Assembly (NCBI GenBank): GCA_030068145.1
Contig: JAPJBO010000016.1
Coordinates: forward strand, 124,001-188,000
Origin: Diplonema papillatum
Taxonomy: Eukaryota; Euglenozoa; Diplonemea; Diplonemida; Diplonemidae
DNA length: 64,000 bases
Direction: 5' to 3'
The notes beneath the pieces are model-generated. The model saw nothing but the letters and a program-made list of their open reading frames with translations. It did not search any database and was not told the DNA's origin. The translations under genes were made by a program, and so were the position numbers. This document shows positions 1 through 10,225 of the stretch, in pieces. How positions within the stretch are numbered: the first letter of the stretch is position 1; the number at the start of each line of letters is the position of its first letter.

Positions 1-67
1 TTACGGACCCGTTTTAACGTGGTGCCTCCCTTCACGAAAGTACGACCACGCTCAGATTAAGCTAGGT

Positions 68-211
68 GACGGCCGATGCACCCCCGGGCTGGGAGTGGGG
101 GCCTCCATTCGCTCTCCTGTTTGCGTGATGCTTTGTGCAGCAGCTGGCTAATGCTTCGTTTTCAGCCACACAATCGCCGCAACGTCCTAGTCTGTGAGCT
201 GTGCAGAAGTG
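68..211 (-). pseudogene. LINE ORF2 3' fragment (cysteine-rich tail)
   Basis: Read on the minus strand this piece encodes a Cys/His cluster (pattern CTAHRLGRCGDC followed by CC and HH) that matches the cysteine-rich C terminus of the large LINE ORF2 at 12.1-16.6 kb (CCRAHRLTRCGTC then CC and HH). Only the tail is present and a (CA)n tract replaces what would lie upstream. It is a decayed 3' scrap, as expected of 5'-truncated LINE copies. The assignment rests on spacing of Cys/His pairs and the shared AHRL-RCG-C word. Confidence 0.6.
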
Positions 212-954
<743 letters not shown>

Positions 955-1035
955 AAAAATGTTGGCCGGAAATAAACCTGGCGCCCCCCCAAAAACCGGG
1001 CAAAACCGCCAGGTTTATTTCCGGCCAACATTTTT
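955..1035. repeat. Perfect foldback hairpin, 29-bp arms
   Basis: Positions 955-983 are the exact reverse complement of 1007-1035, separated by a 23-nt loop of C and A runs. The perfect arms suggest a recent origin, possibly a MITE-like or foldback element. No target duplication is evident. Confidence 0.9.
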
Positions 1036-2677
1036 GCAGGGTTTTTGGGTACTTGGCAGATTTCCCCCCTCAACCACCCAGGACGGCTGTAACCTTCGCG
1101 CACACCGTCCTCCTCCCCTGGAACGCAACGCACGCGGAAGATAACCCGCCCCCCCGAAGCCAATACCATCGGGTTTCTGCCGTGGGAGAAGTTTCCGCCA
1201 ATAGTTTCCGCTACAAAAAGCTTCCACCCACAGATCTTGTGATCAGTATAATTCGTTCACGGCGCACTAGTAAGGTACATAACTTGTGAAAATAACTAGT
1301 CATTTAATTCGCACACCGAAGCGGCGCTACGGCTCCGAAGGCAACTGCACCGAAGAAGAATTCAATAGAGGTTCAGTAGCGATGTGCTCAAAATGTACTG
1401 CATAGAGCTCTGGATGTCCGGCGGTGCGAAAAGGTCATGGGACGAGTCTCCATGGTCTGCTGCCCTAAACGGTCTACTTGTTTGCGCCGTTTTCGTCAAC
1501 AAACAAGTCGCGCAGAAGAAAGCAAGCGACGGGGGAACAAGGGCAAATACAACCAAAACGCCCTGGACATCTGCGGTACTGCGAAGATTGGCTAGGAGTT
1601 AGTTCCGTTGTCAGCAAAACAAGAAATGCATGACTGAAGACAAAAATGACGTGAAATGTGAACAGAGTGGGGCGATGTCAGTCTATTAATGGATTACAAC
1701 TCGGATTCGTCAAGGAGCTGAGGCTCTTGATCGGCCGCTACTTCTTCGCCCCTTTCTTCGCAGCTTTGGGGGCGGGATCGGGTAATGGAATCTCCGCATC
1801 GTGTGCTCTAGTTATACAACTAGCTTGTGCTAGTTACAAGTTGTCGAATATAACTAGTTATAAACTCCTGTTGAATGCGCTGTTTTACGAAACGCACCTC
1901 GGCTACGTTCCTTGGCCGGACTGCTGACGCTACGGGATCCTCGGTTGTGCTGCTTAGCTGGATTGCTAGCTCGATGGGACGAGCAGGCCGGCGTGTGGGC
2001 ACGGGCGAATGTGGCCGCCATATGGCGGCTGCGGTTGCGGGCCGGGCCGGGCCGGCGCGACCGCGAAGACAGGCTGCGTGCGCGACCACCGTTAGCTAGC
2101 TTGCGCTGCCGTGGCCCCGATCACACCATTCCCGCGGTACCATGGGATTGTCCCTTCGCCGGGCAGCCCTAGCAATCCAGAGAACACAGACCTCCACCCT
2201 CGGCATCTGAACGCGCAGCCATGAGCAGCTGGTACAGACAGCCGGCAAACAGCTAGATCGCCGCGCCCTTCGACGTGTACACGTGTGAACACAGTGCGGG
2301 TCGTGGAAAACTTCCTCGTACCTTCGAACCACTTTTTTTTTCTACGTCGCCCACGGCAGGGCCTTATATATCAAAAGTCCTCCCACGTAACTGTCCATCA
2401 GTTGCTCGGAGCTACTAAAAATCCCAGTTGCGGCACAACTGCACGTTTATGTATCCAACAGGGTGCACCTCTTTGTGGTTGTCACTACTCTCCACCACAG
2501 AGACTGTCCTTCGGGAAGTAAAAGAGCCATGCGAAGAAGCGAGTGTTGGGGTACTGTAGCAGTGTGCCGGGATCATTCAGGAACGCTTGGCAGTAATCTG
2601 CAACAGCAGGGCGGACAACCACGGTCTTCGCTTTCTTGGCAACACGTCAAGAAACAATACACATGTCAGAAATACCA
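1036..2677. other. No recognisable gene; scattered repeat pieces
   Basis: At 1187-1225 there is a piece of the TTTCCGCCAATAGTTTCCGC satellite seen fully at 11.4-11.7 kb. Between 1280 and 1865 there are several copies of the palindromic word AACTAGTTAT, also found at 11.95 kb and 19.7 kb. At 2572-2608 lies a weak minus-strand match to the LINE-tail core repeat. No coding region is supported. Confidence 0.45.
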
Positions 2678-3698
2678 GCGCCGCAGGCGCGGAAATTTTT
2701 GCCAAGCTATTGGGCCAGTCGCAGGTTCCAAAATTGAGGCTGTACGTTGCTTCAACGATGATCCAAAGGTGCAGTAACCGGTGCTGTGTACTGCTAGTGT
2801 GACTGCTGTACTGTAGCATTACTACTGGGCCCCTCAGCCAGGGCATTCTGTGCTTTTTTTTTTTTTTTTTGCTCGGACTTGGTCCGAGCACCAGACCCAT
2901 ATATAAGCCACACATAAGTGTATCCAAAAAAAATTTGCCGCTGCGCGGGGCCTGAGTCAACAATAATAAGCCAAACCCGTTCTTGTATAAGACGGGGAGG
3001 ACACGATCTGGAACACGGGGTCCTCGGTGAAGCGCCCCTGGTGCCCCGGTGCAGTCGGTCGGGGGTCCAACCCACTGCACCGGGATGGGCACGGTGCAAC
3101 AGCGAACAGAGGCTTTTCTTCCGCGCAAACTGCGCTTTTTCTGAAGAGCTTCTAGCCGAACCCCTGTTTTTACATTTCTTCGAGACAAAAAGTGCCCAAC
3201 ATAGCTTCCCCCCCAGAAAATGGCTATCCCTCACATTCTTTTCAGGTTGTACACAATTTTGAGGGTCACGCTAATACCCTGTCCGAGCACAGTGTGAGGG
3301 GGGGTAGTTTCTTGGCCCCGCGCAGCGGCAATTTTTTTTTGGGTATGTTTCTTGGTGACGTGTTTATGACTGTCCCCGAGACTTTAGCTAGGCCCCACCA
3401 GCAGTTGGACCCAGTTTGACCCATACACCACTATTTCTTTTGGATTTTTCCGTTTTCCAAGGTGGACTAGAGGATGTGGACCAGTTTCCTCCCAGACTCT
3501 TTTTTTTTTTTCAAAATGTGAGGATTTGCCTCACAATTGAAACTGACGCTAACCCTATGCAGCTCGGACCAGCCCAGAATTAATATTTCCTGTCCAGGGC
3601 CCTCGACCTTTTTGGGGACAGGGAACTAGCTATGCCCCGACCACCCACCGCAGAGACAGATGCAAATTTTGCCTGCGCCGCAGGCGCGGAAATTTTTG
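2678..3698. mobile_element. Possible non-autonomous element with inverted arms
   Basis: A 23-bp word (GCGCCGCAGGCGCGGAAATT plus T run) occurs at 2678-2700 and again at 3675-3697 in direct orientation. Inside, 2921-2952 and 3314-3345 are inverted copies of a TTTGCCGCTGCGCGGGGCC arm with an A/T run. A 9-bp stem-loop (TGCTCGGAC/GTCCGAGCA) lies at 2870-2890 beside a T16 tract. There is no transposase-like frame. The boundaries are uncertain; this could be two overlapping repeats. Confidence 0.45.
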
Positions 3699-5034
3699 AA
3701 CAGTCACACAAAAGCAATGCTTGTTTCCAATAGAGGAGGATGTTCTTGTTAAAAAGTACCTCTGACTGGTCCCAGTTTGCGATCGATGGACTGTGGGCAG
3801 GGCTTACTTACGGCTTCAAACCTGATTGGACAATAGTTATTGAACTGACCGGTCGCTGTGTGTTCTTCTCGCCGAGCCCTTTCCTGTCCATAGCATGGCC
3901 AGTGACTTGTTGCTTTGGTCCTATAATTTGTGGTCAGCTAATTTATGGATTTGTAATTTATGGACGAATTAATTTATCTTAGACGATTTTTGGCGAATCC
4001 ATAAATTAGAAAGCGGGGTGTATTCGGGCACAGCGGGAGGCACAGCTCTTGGGGTCATGGGTCGTTTCGGTTTCGGGTGGTGCGAGCGTGAGGCGTGTCT
4101 ATCCAAGATGGTGGAAGAGGGCAGTACTCATGGCATTCACGGCAAGGGCTCTTTACAAAGGCAGAACACACGGCCTCTGGATACAGCGACGACAACTTTC
4201 CTAGCCTGTGGAGCTACCACGAACTTCACAGCATAGTCTGTAAAGGTCGGAGAGGCTGAATCAGGCTTGATCCGAGCCAGTTCGACGAGCACACGCGGGA
4301 GCTCTTCAACGTACGTACTCTGCCGACCCTCCTCGACCCTCCGCAACCCCCCTCGACCTTCCGCCGATCCGCAACCTTCCGCCGGCCCTCCCTAGGCTTT
4401 GGGGTTGAATTGCGCCGCCTTGGGGCCATGTGCACCGTTTTGGTCTCGTTTGTGCTGCTTTGGGATCCACTAAGAACTCCGGTCTGATTTGCGGGACGCT
4501 TTGCTCGGTTTTGGTGCCCACTTTCACCGTTCAAAGTGCATCCAGTGGTGAAGACTTTGCGCCGAAGCTGGAGAGGAAGCGACCCAGTAGGCGCCACTTC
4601 ACCGTGAGCGGGTCTCGGAACAGGACTCAAACTGTGGCCCAGGTGATACTGCCGGGGGCCATTCTCCTTATCTTTGCACGTCCCGGAACACCTGTGAGTG
4701 AAAGAAACCACGAAGCCCGAGGGTCGAATGCACCTGGAGAGTGCTAGAGAACGCCGAAAACGTGTGTTTGGGCTGGGATCTTGCACAGAGAAGCGACCCA
4801 GCTTCAGGTTGCATATGTGTCTACTATGGCGGTTTACGGCCAACAGGCGGGGGGACCCCCTAAAAACCCACAAAATCGCATTTGGGACATCATAGAAGGC
4901 TCTCCGGAGGCTTCTGAGAGCGTATTTGAACGCTGAATGATGTTTTAGGAAGGGTATGGGGCCTCAGTACCCGTCAGACCCTGGTGAACCATGCGGGGTG
5001 TTTTCCGCCCAAACCCCCCCCCCCCCCTTTTGGC
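3699..5034. other. No recognisable gene; one small inverted repeat
   Basis: Positions 3938-3951 and 3996-4009 form an exact 14-bp inverted repeat (CTAATTTATGGATT). Open frames on both strands between 4.2 and 4.9 kb are compositionally unremarkable and match nothing recognised. A C-run precedes 5030. Confidence 0.4.
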
Positions 5035-5039
5035 ATCGA

Positions 5040-5145
5040 CTCATATATATTATATATATATAATGGTGTCGTCGGTGGGCCAGTTCCCCGTAGTTCCCCC
5101 GTAGTTCAACACGGGGGGGGGGTGTCTTTTTTTTTTTCGTTTCTT
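5040..5145 (+). repeat. Element-end motif: AT palindrome, GTAGTTCCCC block, GGTGTC-T run
   Basis: The order is an ATATAT palindrome, GGTGTCGTCGGTG, a block with two GTAGTTCCCC-like units (5084-5110), then GGGTGTC and a T tract. The same flanks occur on the minus strand at 8768-8858, but there the central block is in the opposite orientation. It is likely the terminal region of a dispersed element. Confidence 0.55.
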
Positions 5146-5539
5146 GTTTTTTTGCCGAGTGCTTCAGGGATGCAGCTTTGGGTCCTGGAGAGCGTTTCTA
5201 AGCTACTTTGCACTTTTTCGTCACAAAATAAGGACAGTTTCGGGTTATTCGAGCGGATCAAAATCAAAGACCCCAGGAGACAAGCCACCTGGTCCAGGCC
5301 GAAATCGGTGAATTTCGGGGAGTAATTCCTTTGTGGCGACCACTTTCTGCAGTCGGCCCTGGCGAAGGGGGGGCGGAAGAGCTACAAAGGTGCAGTATTA
5401 CGGCCCCAACTTGCGCAGAGCGCCATGTGCTATGCGTGCCCCGAAGAGGAAGGAATAGGATGAGAAGGAAGGACAGACTGGGAGTCACGGTTTGACAGGT
5501 AGTGACAGGATCAGCTGCGGTAAGGAGAGCGGGAAATGT

Positions 5540-6304
5540 TCTATCAGAGGCCCCGCGCCGGCCGGGTTTCAAAGCGAGACCGGAGACCTTCGCGGCGGTC
5601 GGAGGAGAGAGGTGGTTCCGGGCGCTGCAGTATTGGCTGGATGGGATGTGCTGGTCGGTGGCGGGTGACGTCTCGATGGTGGAGCTCGCCGTCGACTTTG
5701 AAGTGTGCACCGAACTGGATCTTCCGGGCAGTGTCGTAGCGACGACGGACGGGACACCGTTGAGCATGTGTGCGAGGGTACTCGCAAAACTTTTAAAACC
5801 CGTCGGGGATGCGCTGGAGCGAAACGGGCGACGGACCGCTTCTGCCAGACAGGAAACTGGAGAAGATAGGGTCGCTGAGAACGGTGGGAGCCCCGCCGTG
5901 CCTCACGGGGTACGAGATGAGGCCGATCTTCCGTGGTGGTACGGAGACGATGGAAGTGCTCGAGACACAGCTGACGACGGCACGAGTTCAGCGGCGAGGC
6001 GTGGGGGATGGATCTTTTCCCTACGTACGGAGGTGGAAGGGCGGAGCGTGCGGCGAGATGGGCGGTGTTCAACGCTACGGAACACGAAAAGTGGAGTGAG
6101 CGGGAGTGCCACGAGCACCAGAAAGTGAAGTGCGGCGTATGAAAGCGCCGGTGCAGCAACCGATGAACCGGACGAGCAATCGAAGAAGAAGCGAGGCACC
6201 AAACGCGCGCCTGAGCGCGACGATCAAGTCGAGCTAAAGAGGCAAAAAAAGCATGACACATCACGTACGAAGAGATAACCGCGACACCGCAAATCGCCAC
6301 AGAT
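5540..6304 (+). pseudogene. LINE ORF2 3' fragment with 3' tail
   Basis: The plus strand encodes a degenerate match to the post-RT part of the LINE ORF2 at 12-16.6 kb. Shared features are W-x-ALQ-W, VSMVELAVDFEV (VSNIELAVDFEV in the large copy), then GSLRTVGAP, GYEMRPIFRGG and ETMEVLE in another frame. The coding part is frameshifted at least once. After about 6130 the sequence holds GAGCTAAAGAGGC and CATGACACATCACGT, which recur at the 3' end of the fragment near 62.5 kb. It then runs into the dispersed core repeat, which is split by the TIR element at 6305. This is a dead 5'-truncated copy. Confidence 0.75.
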
Positions 6305-7684
6305 TATCACGGTTGTGATACGAATCGCTTATTGTATTTTATTGTATTTTTATTGTACAGATTTTCGTATATTATTGTATACAATACTGTACAATAATAC
6401 AATAATTTACAATAATTTACAATAATGTACAAGAATGTACAATAATTTACAATAATATACTAAGCATTTATTCGGCAAGATAATTTCCGTTTATTTTGTC
6501 GAGGTGTCGGTTTTAGTCCCGAGGGCCTCCCGAGGGACAAAAACCGACACCGAGGCAAAATTGGCGGAAATTATTGCCGAATAAAATACATTATTGTACG
6601 ACTGCAGTTCCAGCGATCCTGATGCTCCAGCAGCAATCAGGCACTCTTCTGATATCCTAGAAATGACGGGAACTGCCTCCCTTTTCTGCAAATAGAACAC
6701 ATGGCCCACGGTTCTGAGGCCAAACTCCTGCAGAAGGGTAGAAACTCCACGAAAAGGTCAACGAGCAAACTGGGCCGCAACAAGAAACTGCCCAGTGCAG
6801 TTAAACAACTGCGAGATCGAGAAAGGATTGAGCAGAACAGCAAACTCGAAAAGGCTTTCCCAGATGTTGAAGACTGGAATACACAGTCCGAGCATTTACC
6901 AAAAATGCGCGTACTCCATAACCTCTTTTAGGCGCATCAGGCGCACCTGGATTTACCACCCAATTCAAAAAGTTAGTTTGCAGAGATGTATATTCCGTTG
7001 CGGGAAGCTTCTGACAGCTATCTCGCTGCGCTCAATTGCCGCAGATATCTGAATGAAAGGGGCAGTATTTCCGTTCACTCCCTGGAGAGCATGCTCGGTC
7101 GGGGAAACGAGAAAGAACAAAATGCGATGTATTTCACTTCCCTGCTGCGTTCGACCCTGAAAACGTCGTTTTGAAGCAAACGTCTGTATCAAGGGTCTTC
7201 ACCTCGGGAAACCTTCACTTCAATTTCCGGACTGAACTGAGTCCGAAGTGAAGATTGTCGAAGTGAAGATCCACCAAGACGTCCTCCTCGCCAAGACACC
7301 TGTCGTGGCAACTGCCTTTCCGAATGCTTGTCGCTTTTTCTGGTAGCCCATGATATGGCACCTGCTGCATCTGCACCCTCTTGAACTGCAACGCTGTCTT
7401 TTTGCGCTCGAACACCCATGACAAAGACACCATGTTCGGAAGTCTGTCGAGTTCATCGGGTCATTCCGTGTAAAACCTGTCGTGAACCTTCCACACGCCT
7501 TACCCCCTGCACCACTGCGTGTACAATAATGTACAATAATCGTACAATAATATACAATAACTGTACAATAATGTACAATAATATACAATAATGTACAATA
7601 ATGTACAATAAAAATACAATAATTCTTGGTCGGCGGGGGAAATACAATAATGTACAATAATCCATTCGTTTCACAACCGTGATA
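6305..7684. mobile_element. Non-autonomous TIR DNA element with TA target duplication
   Basis: The ends are TCACGGTTGTGA followed by near-matching bases and then repeated TATTGTA words. The left end starts at 6307 and the right end finishes at 7682 in inverse orientation. TA dinucleotides flank both ends (6305-6306 and 7683-7684). The TIRs extend inward as tandem TACAATAAT units (about 6330-6460 and 7520-7660). No transposase is recognisable in the 1.4 kb. An empty-site comparison comes from 32.15 kb, where the same flanking words GCCACAGAT and TTTGCATTCTAA lie almost adjacent. TA duplication fits Tc1/mariner-type or similar mobilisation, but the superfamily is not certain. Confidence 0.8.
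6466..6587. repeat. Nested foldback hairpin inside the TIR element
   Basis: ATTTATTCGGCAA at 6466 is inverted at TTGCCGAATAAAAT (6574-6587). Arms of about 50 bp include GGTGTCGGTTTT and its complement, with a GC-rich centre. It looks like a miniature hairpin transposon that inserted into the TIR element, or an internal duplication of it. Confidence 0.75.
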
Positions 7685-8767
7685 TTTGCATTCTAACCCA
7701 AACTATCAGAGGCCGTCGCGGTCGAAGACGGCAACCCGAGCGAGGAGTAAGGTTGATAACCAGAGTGACAGTCATAATGGCTGGCTGAAGGCAAGGTTGC
7801 GTTGCAGGAGGAGAAAGTGGTGCTTGGCCGAGGATAAGACGGCTATGGCCGCAGGGGCAGAACAGAGAGACAGTGAGTCCTTCTTGTGGGGTAGTCGCGC
7901 CTTCGCAGTCCCAGGACCTCCGCCCGCTTGCATACAGCCGTCGACTGGCCTTTCCGACGAGTTGGAATGCACCGGAGAGCTTCCGGTTTCTCCCAGAGTA
8001 GGAGCTGATGCAAACGCCACCTGGGCTTCTGAACGTGATTGCGGATCACCTTCTTGCCCAAACCCAAGAGGGATTGGAGTGTCGGAATGGCGCGCAAGGA
8101 GAGGCGCTGGCTTGTTTGCTTCTTTCGCTGGCGAGAGGGAGACTTCGGACACGACAAAGCCTTGGGTTCTTCGGGCTCTGCATCCTTCTGTTCCAGAGAT
8201 CGTAGAGCAGTTTGCCCACAACAACATTAACCTTGAATGGCATGCTTCGGGTGACCATTGCGTGCTTGTACTGGTCCTTGAAAACAATCGCGTTAGTCGT
8301 GACGGGTGGCAGAGGCCTGATCGAGATCTGCAGGATATCTTGGACAGCCCACAGATAGTAATGGCACCACGCAATCAAGAGTCCGGTGATAGACGAAAGG
8401 ATGTGCTTGAGTCCAACTTGTGTCTGCATGGAAGGGAAGCTGATAAGAAGTTACTTCTTGATAAACTGCACGCCCTAGCAACTGAGCTTTTCCTTCAGAC
8501 GTTGAAAGGGGCCCGGTAGCGAGCTTTACGTAGGTTCCTGCAAGCGTGAGCCAACCGACTTCTGCGAGTCCTACGATAGCGTTCGAGTCTACTTTCCAAC
8601 GAATCCTTCATGTCACGGCGCCACGAAAGCACCACCCCCGGCTCCATTTTTCAAGAGGCTTGGCCCTTCTGTGGAAAGCCCAAGCAAGAGGAACCGTTTT
8701 GCTCACTCCAAAGCTCCCGGTTTGGCGCCGGTGCGTGGCGTTTGAAAAAGTCCACTACAAAAAAAAA
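7685..8767. other. No recognised gene; LINE-tail core remnant at the left edge
   Basis: Positions 7685-7702 are the right half of the core repeat split by the TIR element. A plus-strand frame of 277 codons (7686-8519) is open but has no recognised motif and a similarly long antisense frame, so it is not called. At about 7890-7920 there is a GCGCCTTCGCAGTCCCAGG word shared with the duplicated region at 51.97 and 57.69 kb. Confidence 0.4.
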
Positions 8768-8858
8768 GACACCCCAAGGTCAGTTCCCCGTAGTTCCCCC
8801 GTAGTTCCCCCTGGCTACACCGACCACACCAATATATATATATATATTGGTGTGGTCG
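8768..8858 (-). repeat. Element-end motif with perfect 38-bp palindrome
   Basis: Positions 8821-8858 are a perfect 38-bp palindrome (CGACCACACCAATATATAT and its complement). Reading the minus strand, it is followed by GGTGTAGCC, a GGGGGAACTACGGGG-type block and GGGGTGTC plus a T run. The arrangement parallels 5040-5145, with the central block inverted. It borders the DIRS-like fossil that begins immediately to the right. Confidence 0.7.
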
Positions 8859-8980
8859 ATAAGGAAAGGCGATGTCAGGACCCCCCGTCTCAAGGGACGT
8901 GGGATCGTACGGAGAAAGGTGATGGTATTTGGGACGCCGGACTCTTGGAAAAGCCGGGGCGAGCGGGAGGATCGGCTTTT

Positions 8981-10225
8981 TCACGGGAGGACGTTCACGG
9001 CGAGGAGGCCCGACGAAGTCGCCGTCTCGCGGGCCACGGCCAGCTTCCCGGCTGGCAGATACCGGACCAAGGCATCCAGACTGCTGTGGCGCGACACTCG
9101 TCGTATCTCCTCCAAGTGGAGCCCCTTCTGGAGTAGGCGGAACAGGGCCCCCCGGCGAATCGAGTGGCCGGTTAACTCCGGCCGAGCCCGCTTCAGGGCC
9201 GCTTTCACCTGCGCGTATGACACGGACAGGATCAGCTCCCCAGGAGGCCGTCCCTCGACATGCCGCCGAAGCTCGGCCGACCAGTCTTCCGACAGCACCA
9301 GACCAGTGGTGACACCCAGACGGAAAGGGTCCGACTTCGTTTGTGACCAATTCACAGCGACGAAACCGTCCTCCCAGGAGACGTCCCCAACCGTCAGGCG
9401 AGTAACGTCCGACACCCGCGCGGCCCCCGCCCATGCAAGAGCTATCGCAAGCCCAACCTGTGAGCCCGCCTCCTTCCTGAGCACCCTCTGGATGTCCTGG
9501 TGCGTAGCGGGGACCGCCTGGCGCGTCGGGCGCATAGCGCCCTGCCTCCGTAGAGACCTCTCGAAGTCGCGCACCACCTGCGAGTCGCTGATGGGCGCGC
9601 CAACCCGGCGCTGGGCTGACTTGAGGTCCTGCAGATACTGCAGCGCTGACGAGCACACTATGGGAGCGCGCCCGGGCTCCCCCAGCATCTTCCTTGTCAG
9701 CCACAAAACGACAGCCGTTGGGACGTCGATCTCCTGCTCCGAGCGGGACTCCCAATTCCACTTGAACTGGAGCATACGTCGGTGCGTCGACTCCAAGGAC
9801 CGCCACGTCGAGCTCGCGAGCGCAAGCGACAGATGGTTTCGCGCCGCAACTTCGACGCGTCGCATCTCCTGTTTTGACGGTGGCGCTTCGACGAGCACCG
9901 GTCGTCCGCGCTTCAACTTTGCGGGTGCCTCGAGCCCCTTCAAGAAGGTTGTGATAGGGAAGTGCGAGGGTGGGCAGGGTGGGCAGACGACATTTCCGTT
10001 CACCTTCCGCTGTTCGCGGCGGTCTTGCTTCCGGTCTTTGCGCCTTTTTCCCTGGGGCGAAATGGGCCTTTGCCCTCTTGGTTCGCTCTGGTGGTGGTGG
10101 TTGTCGTTTCGGGCTTCGGTTTCTTCTTCCGAAACGTGTCGGCAACGTCCATCGACTTTTTCAGGTAGTCGGGGACCTTCGGAGCGCCGAAAAACGTGTC
10201 GCTTACCGCCTGCGCACCGTCCCAT
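8981..10225 (-). CDS. Tyrosine recombinase of DIRS-like fossil 1
   Basis: This 414-codon frame belongs to the phage-integrase-like tyrosine recombinases that DIRS elements use for integration. The catalytic pattern is visible: Arg in GAARVSDVTRL, His-x-x-Arg in GHSIRRGA, His in SRHSS and the Tyr in VRYLPAGK. The order and spacing are right for the C-terminal catalytic domain. The N-terminal segment with ASSTWRSLESTHRRML matches the DNA-binding core part of the paralogue at 35.4-36.4 kb. The frame starts inside the end of the gag-like frame, an overlap known in this family. It is part of a fossil element, not a host gene. Confidence 0.85.
   Translation of the reverse strand: MGRCAGGKRHVFRRSEGPRLPEKVDGRCRHVSEEETEARNDNHHHQSEPRGQRPISPQGKRRKDRKQDRREQRKVNGNVVCPPCPPSHFPITTFLKGLEAPAKLKRGRPVLVEAPPSKQEMRRVEVAARNHLSLALASSTWRSLESTHRRMLQFKWNWESRSEQEIDVPTAVVLWLTRKMLGEPGRAPIVCSSALQYLQDLKSAQRRVGAPISDSQVVRDFERSLRRQGAMRPTRQAVPATHQDIQRVLRKEAGSQVGLAIALAWAGAARVSDVTRLTVGDVSWEDGFVAVNWSQTKSDPFRLGVTTGLVLSEDWSAELRRHVEGRPPGELILSVSYAQVKAALKRARPELTGHSIRRGALFRLLQKGLHLEEIRRVSRHSSLDALVRYLPAGKLAVARETATSSGLLAVNVLP

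Noticed and set aside
7686-8519. 277-codon plus-strand frame
   Set aside because: It starts in a repeat remnant, has comparable antisense frames and shows no motif.
8703-10145. 480-codon minus-strand frame overlapping the recombinase
   Set aside because: Most of it is a shifted reading of the recombinase; only its last part resembles the pre-RT segment of the second fossil.
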